DNA of 64,000 nucleotides from Acinetobacter sp. ANC 3929 (GCF_000369405.1 NZ_KB850000.1:248001-312000), one strand, 5' to 3'. Positions 46,746 to 56,336 are shown, counted from the first letter of the stretch. Notes: generated by a model from the letters alone, not told the origin. Program-made: numbers and translations.

Positions 46746-47702
46746 TCAATATTTTTGAAGTGAAAAAATAGAATTTTTGTCATTACGTTGTGTTGGCAAT
46801 GCAAGTTCAAAGTTAGAACTAAAGTGCATTTCTTGATTTAAAATCGGGTCAATAAAGCAAATTTCTTTGGCAAGTAGCTGTAATGGCTGACTAAAATCAT
46901 CTTCTGCTTTATGTTCAATCTGTGGATAAAAAGAGTCGTTAAGTATTGGAATATTCAGATAATTTAGATGCACACGTAACTGATGTTGTTTTCCTGTTTT
47001 AGGCATTAATTTGTATTTGGCATACTGCTGATCATGCATTAATAATTCAATTCGTGTTTCTGTATTATTGGGTTTTTCGGGATTAATTTGCATGGTATAA
47101 AAAGGCTGACCTTTTTCTAAATGTAGCTGTAAAATGTGTGGAAAATCCAGTTCAGATCGATATTTTGCAACCGCATGATAGATTTTTTGCACTTTTCTTT
47201 CGGCAAAAAGCTGTTGGTATACACCTCTTGAGGCGGTTTTTTTACTGAATAAGACCACACCTGCTGTTTCTCGATCAAGTCGGTGGATTGGCGTTAAATC
47301 CGTATAGCCCGTTTGTTTTTTTAATCTGACCAAAAGCGTTTCCTGAACATATTGTCCAGTTGGTGTCATTGTCAGAAAATGCGGCTTATCAACAACAAGT
47401 AAATCGTCATTTTCAAATAGAATCTCATGTTGAAATGGTACGGACACTTCATGAGCGAGAAAACGATAATAAAAAATATGAGTGTTGGGTGTATATCGAC
47501 TTTCGAATGTCAGTTTGCTGCCATCCACAGCATAAATCAGTTCATCTGCAAAGCGTTGCTGCCATTCACTGGTTTGAATATGTGGAAAATGTTGGCAAAG
47601 GTATTCAAAGATTGTAGGTGCGGAAACATCGTGAGGTAAAAAGACTTTACTGGCACTGACGCCATTGATGAGCGGAGGCGTAAATTCAATGATTGATGAC
47701 AT
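46746..47702 (-). CDS. RluA family pseudouridine synthase
   Basis: A 318-residue enzyme converting uridine to pseudouridine in rRNA or tRNA. The catalytic motif [19 protein letters not shown] (nucleophile Asp in HRLDRET) and the [20 protein letters not shown] block are complete; the N-terminal 90 residues are family-variable and lack a clear S4 domain. The target nucleotide is not evident. It is divergent from tsaE. Confidence 0.9.
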   Translation of the reverse strand: MSSIIEFTPPLINGVSASKVFLPHDVSAPTIFEYLCQHFPHIQTSEWQQRFADELIYAVDGSKLTFESRYTPNTHIFYYRFLAHEVSVPFQHEILFENDDLLVVDKPHFLTMTPTGQYVQETLLVRLKKQTGYTDLTPIHRLDRETAGVVLFSKKTASRGVYQQLFAERKVQKIYHAVAKYRSELDFPHILQLHLEKGQPFYTMQINPEKPNNTETRIELLMHDQQYAKYKLMPKTGKQHQLRVHLNYLNIPILNDSFYPQIEHKAEDDFSQPLQLLAKEICFIDPILNQEMHFSSNFELALPTQRNDKNSIFSLQKY

Positions 47703-47819
47703 ACAGCGATATCGACTCGGTATAAACGATGTAAAAAAAGCCAGTTTAAAGGGAGTTTATTAGGCTTTAAAGCAGGGCAATGTTATCATAGCTGCCATTC
47801 CAATTTTGTTTTATTTGCC

Positions 47820-48296
47820 ATGTCGTATTCAGTGAAATTTACTTTAAATCATGAACAAGACACTCAGCGTTTTGCACATATCCTGTCTGAGCAGGTGCGC
47901 TCTGGCATTATTTATTTAATTGGCGATTTAGGCGCTGGGAAGACCACTTTTACCCGTTATTTCCTACAAAATTTAGGACATCAAGGTGCAGTAAAAAGTC
48001 CAACCTATACTTTGGTTGAACCCTATTCAATTCAAGCTAAAGAAATTTTTCACTTCGATCTATATCGTGTGGATGATCCTTATGAATTGGAACTGATGGG
48101 AATTCGTGATTATTTAGAAACACCAGATGCTTTATTTTTGTTTGAATGGCCATCGAAAGGTGGGGATGAAATTCCAAAACCTGATGTGGTGATTGATATT
48201 CAAAAATCGGATGATGAATTGACACGGTTTGTCACGCTAACCACCGAATCCGAATCTCTATCTCAAACTTTGCAGGAACAATTGAATGGCGCATGA
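47820..48296 (+). CDS. tsaE: tRNA threonylcarbamoyladenosine biosynthesis ATPase TsaE
   Basis: A 158-residue ATPase needed with TsaB and TsaD for the t6A modification of tRNA. The P-loop is GDLGAGKTT (residues 35-43), followed by [11 protein letters not shown] and [22 protein letters not shown], and FLFEWPSKG. It overlaps mutL by 11 bases, so the two are cotranslated, with miaA and hfq following. Confidence 0.96.
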   Translation: MSYSVKFTLNHEQDTQRFAHILSEQVRSGIIYLIGDLGAGKTTFTRYFLQNLGHQGAVKSPTYTLVEPYSIQAKEIFHFDLYRVDDPYELELMGIRDYLETPDALFLFEWPSKGGDEIPKPDVVIDIQKSDDELTRFVTLTTESESLSQTLQEQLNGA

Positions 48297-50253
48297 TTCA
48301 ACTCGTCGTATTCATACCCTTGATGCTGCCTTAGCCAACCAGATTGCTGCGGGTGAGGTGATTGAGCGTCCATCATCTGTGGTTAAAGAATTATTAGAAA
48401 ACTCAATTGATGCGGGCGCAACGGAGCTGATTATTCGAGTGGCGCAGGGTGGTTCAACCCTGATTGAAATCATTGACAATGGTAATGGTATTCATGCCGA
48501 AGATTTACCATTGGCGGTGATGCGTCATGCCACCAGCAAAATTCAAACTGCCGATGATTTACATGCGATTGTCAGTTTGGGATTCCGTGGAGAGGCTTTA
48601 GCTTCAATTGCAGCCGTATCGCGCTTAACTCTGACCAGTAGTCAAGATGAGCAAGGAGTGGGTTATCAGGTTGAAGTGAATGGTACGGCGTTTGACCATC
48701 AACAAATTCAGGCGGTTGCTGCACAAAAAGGCACACACATTCGTGTACAGGATTTATTTTTTAATGTGCCTGCACGTCGTAAATTCTTAAAAAAACCAAC
48801 AACTGAATTTAATCATATTGAAGAAATTGTTCGCCGGTTGGCTTTAACGCATTTCGATATTCGTTTTGTACTAGAACATAACGATAATATTCGTTTAAAC
48901 CTGCCTGTAGCCGATAGTGGTGAATTGCGTTATCAGCGTGTGCAACAATTGTTAGGTCAGCAATTTATCCAAAATGCCTACTGGATCGATTCAGACAGTA
49001 TCAATATGCGTTTGTCTGGGTGGTTGGGACATCCATCTGATGCACGTGCTCAAGCCGATTTGCAATATGTGTATGTGAATGGACGTATTGTAAAAGATAA
49101 AACGATTTCACATGCGTTGCGTATGGCTTATGACGGAATTTTGCATGGACATCAGCATTCATCCTATTTGCTATTTTTAGAAGTAGACCCTGAAAATATC
49201 GATGTGAATGTGCATCCAACCAAACATGAAATTCGCTTTTTGAATCAACGTGAAGTACATGAGTTTGTACGTCACTACGCCAAAGCAACGCTATCGCAAT
49301 TTCAGACCGCGACTGCAGATTTAGCGCAAGCGATGAAAACGGATGAGACGGACAATAATTTTAATTATCAACCGCAGCCGAAATATCAAGAACAATTCAA
49401 TTTACATCGCGCGGCGGTAGAAGCAGAACCTCAATCAAATTTATCGGCTGAAGTATCGACAGATTTGTTGACAGAGTTTAATCAAAGTCGACCACAAGCT
49501 GTGCAATACAACTCATCGCAAGCACAGCAGCCTCGATATAATGGTTCTGTACAACTGAATAATGCATTAAAAAGCTATTTAGCACCTTTACGTGAAGAGC
49601 AAATCCCCCCAGCCCCCTTTGATAAAGGGGGGGCACGAGATGATCAAGGTCCATCACGAGTAGATGAATTTCCTTTAGGTATTGCGATTGCACAACTGCA
49701 TGGGATTTATATTCTGGCGCAAAATACCGAAGGTCTGATTATTGTAGATATGCATGCAGCGCATGAACGTATCTTGCTCCAACAAATGAAATCGGCTTGG
49801 GATAAACCTGAATTTTGGACATCTCAACAGTTATTGATTCCAAAAATTGTATCCATCACGCGTATGCAGGCGACACGGATCGAAGATTTACAATCACAAT
49901 TGCAGCGTCTTGGTTTAGAAGTCGATCAATATGGCGATGATCAAGTGATTGTGCGTGGTGTCCCAGCGATTTTGCATAAGGCTGATTTTAGCAACCTTAT
50001 TCCGGAACTGCTGAATGATCTTGATCCTAATGATGAGGCCAGAGGTCTATTGCAAAAACGTGATGAATTGCTCGCAGGGATGGCTTGTCATGGTGCTGTG
50101 CGTGCGCATCGTCAGTTAAGTTTATCGGAAATGAATGCTTTATTACGTCAAATGGAACAAACAGAGTTTGCCAGCCAATGTAATCATGGGCGCCCAACTT
50201 GGCGTGCATTTCCACTACATCAATTAGATAAATTATTTGCTCGAGGAGAGTAG
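48286..50253 (+). CDS. mutL: DNA mismatch repair protein MutL
   Basis: A 655-residue repair protein linking mismatch recognition to strand removal. The N-terminal GHKL ATPase domain is complete ([52 protein letters not shown]). A disordered linker follows (about residues 345-460). The C-terminal domain has [12 protein letters not shown] at residue 488, where the nuclease motif DQHA-x2-E-x4-E has glutamine in place of the last glutamate. The linker contains a palindromic repeat in frame (residues about 439-451). It overlaps tsaE and precedes miaA by six bases. Confidence 0.96.
   Translation: MAHDSTRRIHTLDAALANQIAAGEVIERPSSVVKELLENSIDAGATELIIRVAQGGSTLIEIIDNGNGIHAEDLPLAVMRHATSKIQTADDLHAIVSLGFRGEALASIAAVSRLTLTSSQDEQGVGYQVEVNGTAFDHQQIQAVAAQKGTHIRVQDLFFNVPARRKFLKKPTTEFNHIEEIVRRLALTHFDIRFVLEHNDNIRLNLPVADSGELRYQRVQQLLGQQFIQNAYWIDSDSINMRLSGWLGHPSDARAQADLQYVYVNGRIVKDKTISHALRMAYDGILHGHQHSSYLLFLEVDPENIDVNVHPTKHEIRFLNQREVHEFVRHYAKATLSQFQTATADLAQAMKTDETDNNFNYQPQPKYQEQFNLHRAAVEAEPQSNLSAEVSTDLLTEFNQSRPQAVQYNSSQAQQPRYNGSVQLNNALKSYLAPLREEQIPPAPFDKGGARDDQGPSRVDEFPLGIAIAQLHGIYILAQNTEGLIIVDMHAAHERILLQQMKSAWDKPEFWTSQQLLIPKIVSITRMQATRIEDLQSQLQRLGLEVDQYGDDQVIVRGVPAILHKADFSNLIPELLNDLDPNDEARGLLQKRDELLAGMACHGAVRAHRQLSLSEMNALLRQMEQTEFASQCNHGRPTWRAFPLHQLDKLFARGE
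49601..49634 (+). repeat. Palindromic repeat inserted in frame in the mutL linker
   Basis: AAATCCCCCC, AG, CCCCCTTT, GAT, AAAGGGGGGG: a C-rich/G-rich hairpin in otherwise AT-leaning DNA, translated as [12 protein letters not shown]. It resembles the first part of the repeat at 55740-55826 (AAATCTCCCTAAG, then a CCCTCTTT/AAAGAGGG stem). Confidence 0.6.
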
Positions 50254-50259
50254 TTTTAC

Positions 50260-51204
50260 ATGTCAAATCAATTGCCCGTCATCAATTTAATGGGGCCTAC
50301 CGCAAGCGGTAAAACAGCATTGGCATGTGAACTCTATGAGCGTGGAAATTGCGAACTGATTTCAGTCGATTCAGCTTTAGTTTATAAAGATATGGATATC
50401 GGTACAGCGAAACCAACTAAAGCAGAACAAGAGCAATATCCGCATCATTTGATTGATATTATTACCCCTTTAGAGGTGTATTCGGCAGCACAATTTGTTG
50501 AAGATGTTTGCCCATTGATTGATGATATGCATGCCCGTGGCAAAACCCCGATCTTGGTGGGTGGAACCATGTTGTACTTCAAAGCCTTACTTGATGGTCT
50601 GGCAAGTAATTTACCCAATTCGGATCAAACGATACGTGATGCCATTATTCAGAAAGCTGAACAGCAAGGGTGGCAATCCGTCTACGATGAGTTGGTTGAG
50701 GTGGATCCTGTTGCAGGAGAAAAGTTTAAAGTATCGGATAAGCAGCGCATCATTCGTGCGCTTGAAGTGTTTCGAATCACGGGTGAACCGATAACAAAAC
50801 TACAAGCTGAACAACCTAAAAATCAACCATATCGTTACATATTTCATAACTACGCATTAATGCCAGATCGTTTAGAATTACATCAACGCATTGAGCAAAG
50901 ATTGAGCAAAATGTGGGATATTGGTTTTTTGAATGAAGTAGAGGAATTGATTAAAAAATACGATTTAAATGATGATTTGCCGTCTATGCGGTCTGTGGGT
51001 TATCGTCAAGCTTTAGATTTTTTACTAAAAAGTGACTTAAGTCTCAAAAATAAAGTAGAAATGGAGAACAAAGCCCTTTTTGCGACTAGGCAATTAGCTA
51101 AACGTCAATACACATGGTTACGTTCTTTGCAAGAAATACACGATTTTAAAACTTACGTGACGATAAAGCAGGCGAAAGAAGACTTGCGAAACTTCTTTGG
51201 ATAA
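50260..51204 (+). CDS. miaA: tRNA dimethylallyltransferase
   Basis: A 314-residue enzyme adding a dimethylallyl group to adenosine 37 of tRNAs reading codons that start with U. The P-loop is [11 protein letters not shown], followed by [34 protein letters not shown] and the C-terminal [11 protein letters not shown] and [14 protein letters not shown]. Normal length. It follows mutL by six bases and precedes hfq. Confidence 0.97.
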   Translation: MSNQLPVINLMGPTASGKTALACELYERGNCELISVDSALVYKDMDIGTAKPTKAEQEQYPHHLIDIITPLEVYSAAQFVEDVCPLIDDMHARGKTPILVGGTMLYFKALLDGLASNLPNSDQTIRDAIIQKAEQQGWQSVYDELVEVDPVAGEKFKVSDKQRIIRALEVFRITGEPITKLQAEQPKNQPYRYIFHNYALMPDRLELHQRIEQRLSKMWDIGFLNEVEELIKKYDLNDDLPSMRSVGYRQALDFLLKSDLSLKNKVEMENKALFATRQLAKRQYTWLRSLQEIHDFKTYVTIKQAKEDLRNFFG

Positions 51205-51295
51205 AGCAAAATTCGCAGGCTGTCTTTTTATAATTTTTAGTTTAAAAATAAAGATAGTTTTTTTGCGCTGATTTAAAAAATTTTTGGAGTTAAAA

Positions 51296-51811
51296 ATGTC
51301 TAAAGGTCAAACTTTACAAGATCCGTTCTTAAATTCTCTCCGTAAAGAACGTATTCCAGTTTCTATTTTCCTTGTAAACGGTATCAAATTGCAGGGTCAT
51401 ATTGAGTCATTTGACCAATATGTTGTTTTGTTGAAAAACACTGTAAGTCAAATGGTTTATAAACATGCGATTTCTACAGTTGTTCCTGCGCGTAACCCAC
51501 GTCCTGCTGGTGCTCAAGGTACTGCTGGTGGCTTCCCTGCACAAGGCGCTACTGGTGGCTTCGGTGGTCAAGGTGCTACTGGCGGCTTTGGTGGTCAAGG
51601 TGGTGGCTTTGGTGGTCAAGGTGGCTTCGGTGGTCAAGGTGGCGGCTTTGGTGGTCAAGGCGGCTTCGGTGGTCAAGAAGGTGGCTTCGGTGGTCAAGGT
51701 GGCTTCGGTGGTCAAGGTGGCTTCGGTGGTCAAGGTGGCTTCGGTCATCAAGGTGGCTTCGATGGCGAAACTAAATTTGAAGATGGTCAAGAAGACGAAA
51801 ATAATCGTTAA
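51296..51811 (+). CDS. hfq: RNA chaperone Hfq with a long glycine-rich tail
   Basis: A 171-residue Hfq, binding small RNAs and mRNAs as a hexamer. The Sm core ([49 protein letters not shown], residues 1-66) is canonical. The tail of about 100 residues is built from GGFGGQG repeats, ending in an acidic stretch, as in other Acinetobacter; E. coli Hfq has 102 residues in total. The start at 51296 follows GGAG by six bases. The usual neighbour hflX is not next to it; an EamA transporter follows after a terminator. Confidence 0.97.
   Translation: MSKGQTLQDPFLNSLRKERIPVSIFLVNGIKLQGHIESFDQYVVLLKNTVSQMVYKHAISTVVPARNPRPAGAQGTAGGFPAQGATGGFGGQGATGGFGGQGGGFGGQGGFGGQGGGFGGQGGFGGQEGGFGGQGGFGGQGGFGGQGGFGHQGGFDGETKFEDGQEDENNR
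51553..51764 (+). repeat. Tandem repeats encoding the Hfq glycine-rich tail
   Basis: A repeat based on GGTGGCTTCGGTGGTCAA occurs in about eleven partly degenerate copies of 15, 18 or 21 bases, encoding GGFGGQ units. Such DNA is prone to copy-number change. Confidence 0.85.
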
Positions 51812-51831
51812 TTGATTGATGATCTTTAAGA

Positions 51832-51865
51832 AAATGCCAGTCTCACGCTAGACTGGCATTTTTTT
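51832..51865 (+). terminator. Terminator of hfq
   Basis: ATGCCAGTCT and AGACTGGCAT pair perfectly around CACGCT, followed by seven T. Confidence 0.95.
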
Positions 51866-51892
51866 GTCTATTAGAAAGCTAGAATAAATACT

Positions 51893-52750
51893 ATGGAAAT
51901 GATTGTTGCTGCGGCATGTTGTAGTGTATTGGTCTCGATTTTGCTGAAATACTTAAAGGCAAAGGGATTCGATGTTTTTCAAATGATTGCGTGGAATTAT
52001 TTGAGCGCAAGCCTTTTATGTTTTTATTGGTTTAAAACCGATATTACGCATATCTCATTGAATCATACCCCTTGGTGGTTAATTCTTATTTTAGCAGTGC
52101 TATTACCCAGCATATTTTTATGCTTGGCAAAGTCTTTGCAATTTGCAGGCATCCTGAAAACAGAAATTGCACAACGGCTTGCAGTTATACTGTCGTTATT
52201 AGCTGCCTATTTTATTTTCGGAGAGCAATTTAGCCAATTAAAATTAATTGGTGTGGTGCTGGGGATCATTGCGATTTTAGCGATTATTATTGGTCAGGCC
52301 ACAGAGCAGGCAAGTAAAGGCATGAATTTAAAATCAGCCTTGTTTTTGTTTAGCGTCTGGGCCGGTTATGCTGCTGTAGATATATTACTTAAATATAGTA
52401 GTAGTTTAGGTTTACAGTTTGCAGTCACACTGAATTTAACTTTTATTGCAGCTTTTATTTTATCCATTGTTTATATCGCAATTACTCAACCGAATTGGCA
52501 GCCTAAAAATATTTTTACAGGTTTATTTTTAGGTGTACTCAATTTTGCCAATATCGCCTTATATGTCAAAGCACATATGATTTTCAAAGAAACGCCAGCC
52601 ATTGTTTTTGCTGGTATGAATATCCTTGTGGTAGTACTTGGCGTTATCAGTGGTGTTGTATTATTTAAAGAACGCTTAAAAGCTTATACCTGGATTGGAT
52701 TGATCTGTGGTGTAGTTGCAGTCCTGTGTTTAGCCAAAGCAATGATGTAA
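51893..52750 (+). CDS. EamA/DMT-family transporter
   Basis: A 285-residue inner-membrane protein with about ten hydrophobic helices arranged as two EamA halves (ACCSVLVSILLKYLKAKGFD to about residue 135, and LFLFSVWAGYAAVDILLKYS to the end). Substrate unknown; members export metabolites or amino acids. Start at 51893, with an alternative ATG two codons on; neither has a clear ribosome site. It may be cotranscribed with the TetR gene 33 bp downstream. Confidence 0.85.
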   Translation: MEMIVAAACCSVLVSILLKYLKAKGFDVFQMIAWNYLSASLLCFYWFKTDITHISLNHTPWWLILILAVLLPSIFLCLAKSLQFAGILKTEIAQRLAVILSLLAAYFIFGEQFSQLKLIGVVLGIIAILAIIIGQATEQASKGMNLKSALFLFSVWAGYAAVDILLKYSSSLGLQFAVTLNLTFIAAFILSIVYIAITQPNWQPKNIFTGLFLGVLNFANIALYVKAHMIFKETPAIVFAGMNILVVVLGVISGVVLFKERLKAYTWIGLICGVVAVLCLAKAMM

Positions 52751-52783
52751 AGCGATTTGGTTAAATTTGATGGAAGTAAAATT

Positions 52784-53377
52784 ATGACTGGTAAGAGACT
52801 GAGTAAAGAAGAGCGCAGACAACAATTGTTGCAGGTGGCTCGTTCAATTATTCGAACTCAGGGTGTAGAAGCCCTAACTCTGGGATATTTAGCAGAGCAA
52901 GCAGGTATAACTAAGCCAATTGCATATCGACATTTTATTGACCGTGAAGGGTTACTGATTTCGATTTATCAGGAGTTTGATGATAAACAGACTGCAGAGC
53001 TTAATCGGTCTCTAGCCGTTGAAGCAAAAACCTTGCAGCAAACCATTCATATTTTTTGCGAAGCTTATTTAAGTTGTTTTATTTCAACTGGTCCTGAGGT
53101 TGGATTGGTGATTGCTGCTTTGTCTGGTAGTGATATCTTGCAAAACTATTTTCAGCAATGTCAGCAAAAATTCACCGAAATTTTTAAACAAAGTATGCAT
53201 CCATTTATTCAATTGGATGGAAAAGAGGGTGAAGCGATCGTAATTGCGATCATGGGCTTGATTGAAACAGTATCGACAGCAGCAAGTAAAAATCAAATTG
53301 ATGCATTGACTGCACAGCAGGTGATGGAAAATTCACTTTTGGTTATTTTACAAGATTATTCAGCTGCCGAAATATAG
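52784..53377 (+). CDS. TetR family transcriptional regulator
   Basis: A 197-residue repressor: N-terminal helix-turn-helix (RRQQLLQVARSIIRTQGVEA, TLGYLAEQAGITKPIAYRHF, about residues 10-55) and an all-helical ligand domain. I start it at the ATG at 52784; an upstream TTG in frame is less likely. The flavoprotein gene follows 72 bp later and has a perfect palindrome inside its promoter, which makes it the likely target of this regulator. The inducer is unknown, perhaps a quinone or electrophile. Confidence 0.88.
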   Translation: MTGKRLSKEERRQQLLQVARSIIRTQGVEALTLGYLAEQAGITKPIAYRHFIDREGLLISIYQEFDDKQTAELNRSLAVEAKTLQQTIHIFCEAYLSCFISTGPEVGLVIAALSGSDILQNYFQQCQQKFTEIFKQSMHPFIQLDGKEGEAIVIAIMGLIETVSTAASKNQIDALTAQQVMENSLLVILQDYSAAEI

Positions 53378-53392
53378 GCATCAAAAACCGAG

Positions 53393-53424
53393 TTGACAGC
53401 ACAAGTTACTATTGGTAACTTGTG
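53393..53424 (+). promoter_or_regulatory. Promoter and operator of the second flavoprotein gene
   Basis: A perfect TTGACA (53393-53398) is followed at once by a palindrome with ten-base arms, CACAAGTTAC (53400-53409) and GTAACTTGTG (53415-53424), five bases apart. The palindrome fills the space between -35 and -10, so a bound repressor would block RNA polymerase. The -10 hexamer is poor and probably overlaps the right arm. Confidence 0.7.
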
Positions 53425-53449
53425 TGAATCATCTATTCGGAATGGTTCT

Positions 53450-54076
53450 ATGTCTAATTCAAATAAACTTCAGCATGCTTTGATTGTCATAACACATCCA
53501 GATACACAATCACTTTCTCATCAGATTGCACAGCATATTTCTCATGATTTAGCTGAAAAGGGAGTTTCAGTCGAAATTGCCGATTTATATAAGGAAGGTT
53601 TTCAAGCTGTGATGACGCTTTCTGATATTGAAGCTTATCGAGGCCGCAAAGCTGTAGATGCCGATGTTCAATTTGAACAAGTGCGCTTTGATCGTGCGGA
53701 TATTGTCTATTTTATTTTTCCTGTGTATTGGTGGTCGGTTCCTGCCTTCTTAAAGGGCTGGTTTGAACGTGTATTTAGTCAGGACTGGGCCTATAAATAC
53801 GATGAACAGGGAAGTCTATTGGGTACTCTAAAAAATATTCCAGTCAAACTCATTGGGACTGCAACAGGGACGCAATCTGGATATGATCGGCACGGTTATA
53901 CACAAGCGATTCATAAACAAATCGTGGAAGGCGTTTTTGCCTATTGTGGGATTGATGATGTTCAAACATCAATGTTATTTAAAGCAGATTTTATTCAGGC
54001 CGATGAGCTAAAGATTTTCTTTGACGAATTAGACCAGTCTGTTTTAAGTCAAGCTCAATTCAATACGAATGCATAA
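53450..54076 (+). CDS. NAD(P)H oxidoreductase, flavodoxin-like (NQO1/KefF type)
   Basis: A 208-residue flavin-dependent quinone reductase-like protein. Seen are ALIVITHPDTQSLSHQIAQH, DLYKEGFQAVMTLSDIEAYRG, FDRADIVYFIFPVYWWSVPA, FLKGWFERVFSQDWAYKYD and GTATGTQSGYDRHG, the family order. I start it at the ATG at 53450, which lies properly behind the operator; reading from further upstream would run through the promoter. It is a distant paralogue of the flavoprotein at 28972 and is followed by a convergent nitroreductase, so the area forms a small redox-detoxification cluster. Confidence 0.88.
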   Translation: MSNSNKLQHALIVITHPDTQSLSHQIAQHISHDLAEKGVSVEIADLYKEGFQAVMTLSDIEAYRGRKAVDADVQFEQVRFDRADIVYFIFPVYWWSVPAFLKGWFERVFSQDWAYKYDEQGSLLGTLKNIPVKLIGTATGTQSGYDRHGYTQAIHKQIVEGVFAYCGIDDVQTSMLFKADFIQADELKIFFDELDQSVLSQAQFNTNA

Positions 54077-54082
54077 TATTGA

Positions 54083-54119
54083 GCCCTAATAATAAGATTT
54101 AATTGATCATTATTAGGGC
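54083..54119. terminator. Hairpin between convergent flavoprotein and nitroreductase
   Basis: GCCCTAATAAT and its perfect complement (11 pairs) around 15 bases. No T tract on either side, so termination would need help. Confidence 0.6.
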
Positions 54120-54137
54120 GTTCATTCAATAAATGTT

Positions 54138-54791
54138 TTATAGACGAGTAAAAACAACATCATCTGGTAATCGTGATTTTGGTAATTTGGCATTGAAATC
54201 ACTGTCACTGCGATAACCAAGTGAAACAATAACAGATGCTTTGAGCCCTTTTTCAGCTAAACCAAATTCTTTATTAATGAGTTCTCTATCAAACCCTTCC
54301 ATAGGTGTTGCGTCGATTCCTTCCAGCCCTGCGGCAAAAAGGAGTTGTCCTAATGCTAGATAGGTTTGGTTTTCCATCCATGCAGGAAGATTTTTAAGTT
54401 CATTACGATAGAATTCGACATAACCAGAACGGGTGTCACGTTGTCCTTGTTTGGCCGTTTCATCTTTGAAACGACCACTGACATCATCTTGCTGTAGTAA
54501 TTGTTCTAAATATTCTGCTGAGATATCAGTACGCGTACAAAAGACCAAGGTATGTGAAGAGTTTAGGACTTTAGCTGCGTTATAGATGTAATTGCCTGTC
54601 AATGCTGATGCGATACGTTGTTTGGCTTGATCTGTTTCAGCAATTAAAAAATGCCAAGGTTGAATATTTACCGAAGAAGGGCTGAAACGTAAAATTTCGA
54701 GTAGTTTTTCAAATTGTGCTTGAGGAATTTTTTTCTCTGCATCATAAGCTTTTGTGGCATAACGTGTTTTTGCTGTAGCTAAAGTATCCAT
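54138..54791 (-). CDS. Oxygen-insensitive NAD(P)H nitroreductase (NfsB/NfnB-like)
   Basis: A 217-residue FMN enzyme reducing nitroaromatics and quinones. Family features are TAKTRYATKAYDAEKKIPQA, RFSPSSVNIQPWHFLIAE (FMN phosphate and ring contacts), the SSHTLVFCTRTD strand, NQTYLALGQLLFAAGLEGI, DATPMEGFD and VIVSLGYRS. Length and order fit E. coli NfsB. The start ATG at 54791 has a weak ribosome site. It is convergent with the flavoprotein gene. Confidence 0.92.
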   Translation of the reverse strand: MDTLATAKTRYATKAYDAEKKIPQAQFEKLLEILRFSPSSVNIQPWHFLIAETDQAKQRIASALTGNYIYNAAKVLNSSHTLVFCTRTDISAEYLEQLLQQDDVSGRFKDETAKQGQRDTRSGYVEFYRNELKNLPAWMENQTYLALGQLLFAAGLEGIDATPMEGFDRELINKEFGLAEKGLKASVIVSLGYRSDSDFNAKLPKSRLPDDVVFTRL

Positions 54792-55008
54792 CCGTCATTA
54801 ACTCGGTTTAAAAATTTAATTTATTCTACTTGATCTAAATTTCACTGAAAGTAGCTAAATGTGATTTCTATATAGATTTAAGTCGTATGTGCGTGAGTTA
54901 GAGCGTCAAAAGCTCTGATATACTGCAAGGAGGCAAAGCTGATCAATGTCTAATAAAAATTACTGTGATTAAAAAGCAGGTAAAGAGTGAGTTGGACTGC
55001 AAAAATGA

Positions 55009-55725
55009 TTAATAAAACCACTGTTTAAAATCTAATTGAAAATTTTCTTGCTCATTCAGCTCTAAAATCCAAGCTGAATCTGCTCGCCAATCACCTAAAA
55101 CAATACGTTGTTTATTCAATACTAGATGAATTTCAGGGCGATGGGTATGACCATGAATTAAATAATCGACTTGAGTAATGGCATTTTCGACTGCTTTTAC
55201 ATTTACATCCATAACGTCATAGCTTTTCAGCTGTTTGGTTTCGCTACTTTTTTTACGAAACCCATTGGCCAGTTTTTGTCTAACGCTGAGAGGGAGGCTT
55301 TTCAGAAAACCCAGTAATAGTGGGTTTCGAATCACTTTGCGAAAACGCTGATAGGCAACATCATCGGTGCAGAGTGCATCGCCATGTTCCAGTCGGAAGG
55401 TATACTGCTGAATATTGAGGTTATAAACATCAGGTAGTAAAATACCATTGAATTGATTCAGGAATTTTTGACCTAAGGCAAAATCACGGTTTCCCACTTG
55501 GAAATAAACTTGATTATTTGCCGCAGTAAATGTTTGTAATGCACTGACAATTTCATCTAACCAAGGTGCAGTGTAATCGTCACCAATCCAAGCATTAAAC
55601 CAATCACCTAAAATATAGAGTTGAGTGTCTTTATCTTGGTATTGTTTCAATAAAGCCAAAAACCCTCGAACGAGTCGAGGGTGATCAGGTGACAAGTGTA
55701 AATCTGAGATAAACAGGTAGGTCAC
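55009..55725 (-). CDS. lpxH: UDP-2,3-diacylglucosamine diphosphatase
   Basis: A 238-residue metallophosphoesterase cutting UDP-diacylglucosamine to lipid X in lipid A synthesis at the inner membrane. Metal motifs are FISDLHLSPDHP, LGDWFNAWIGDD, GNRDFALG and the HGHTHRPEIH pair. The start is a GTG at 55725, seven bases after AGGA. It lies after ppiB, with a palindromic repeat filling the space between them. Confidence 0.95.
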   Translation of the reverse strand: MTYLFISDLHLSPDHPRLVRGFLALLKQYQDKDTQLYILGDWFNAWIGDDYTAPWLDEIVSALQTFTAANNQVYFQVGNRDFALGQKFLNQFNGILLPDVYNLNIQQYTFRLEHGDALCTDDVAYQRFRKVIRNPLLLGFLKSLPLSVRQKLANGFRKKSSETKQLKSYDVMDVNVKAVENAITQVDYLIHGHTHRPEIHLVLNKQRIVLGDWRADSAWILELNEQENFQLDFKQWFY

Positions 55726-55739
55726 ACTTTTATCCTTTT

Positions 55740-55826
55740 AAATCTCCCTAAGTCCCTCTTTAAGAAAGAGGGACTTTCCTCCCTTTATAAAGGGACTTGC
55801 GTAGCGATGCTACTCAGGAGGGATTA
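55740..55826. repeat. Palindromic repeat element between ppiB and lpxH
   Basis: An 87-bp unit of three hairpins: AAGTCCCTCTTT with its perfect complement (55750-55776), the palindrome CCCTTTATAAAGGG (55781-55794) and GTAGC/GCTAC (55801-55813). The ends AAATCTCCCT and AGGAGGGATT are imperfect inverted copies of each other. It abuts the ppiB stop codon. It has the look of a small non-autonomous, hairpin-forming repeat. Confidence 0.7.
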
Positions 55827-56336
55827 TTATTCAGAGATAATTTTAGCAGATTCGATGACAACATTCTCTAAAGGTACATCTGCGTGATAACCACGGTTAC
55901 CAGTACGCACACCTTTGATTGCTTCTACAATATCAAGGCCTTCAACAACTTTACCAAATACTGCATAACCCCAACCTTGAGCTGTTTTACCAGTGTGGTT
56001 CAAGAAAGAGTTATTTTTAACGTTGATAAAGAATTGAGCAGATGCAGAGTGTGGAGCTTGAGTACGCGCCATTGCAATTGTGCCTTCATCGTTGCTTAAG
56101 CCGTTATCAGCTTCGTTTTCGATTGAATCACGTGTTGCTTTTTCTTTGAAGTTTTCGTCCATGCCACCGCCTTGGATCATAAAACCATCAATCACACGGT
56201 GAAAAATTACGCCGTCATAGAAACCGTCACGTACATATTCTAAGAAATTTGCAACCGTTTTTGGTGCTTTTTCAGCGTTAAGCTCAAGAACAATACGACC
56301 TTTGTTGGTGTTTAATTCGACTTGAGGAAAACTCAT
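55827..56336 (-). CDS. ppiB: Peptidyl-prolyl cis-trans isomerase (cyclophilin)
   Basis: A 169-residue cytoplasmic cyclophilin. Active-site motifs are [14 protein letters not shown], with the family's FF-NVKNN block in [16 protein letters not shown] and [16 protein letters not shown]. There is no signal peptide, which fits PpiB rather than PpiA. GGAG stands seven bases before the ATG. It is read toward lpxH, and the repeat element between them would end up in its 3' untranslated region. Confidence 0.95.
   Translation of the reverse strand: MSFPQVELNTNKGRIVLELNAEKAPKTVANFLEYVRDGFYDGVIFHRVIDGFMIQGGGMDENFKEKATRDSIENEADNGLSNDEGTIAMARTQAPHSASAQFFINVKNNSFLNHTGKTAQGWGYAVFGKVVEGLDIVEAIKGVRTGNRGYHADVPLENVVIESAKIISE

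Noticed and set aside
51553..51764. Regular repeats that could suggest a CRISPR array
   Set aside because: They are contiguous, have no unique spacers and encode the Hfq tail in frame.
54927..54972. AAGGAGG followed by a short ORF (MSNKNYCD)
   Set aside because: The spacing of 12 bases is too long and the ORF has eight codons; no other sign of a gene.
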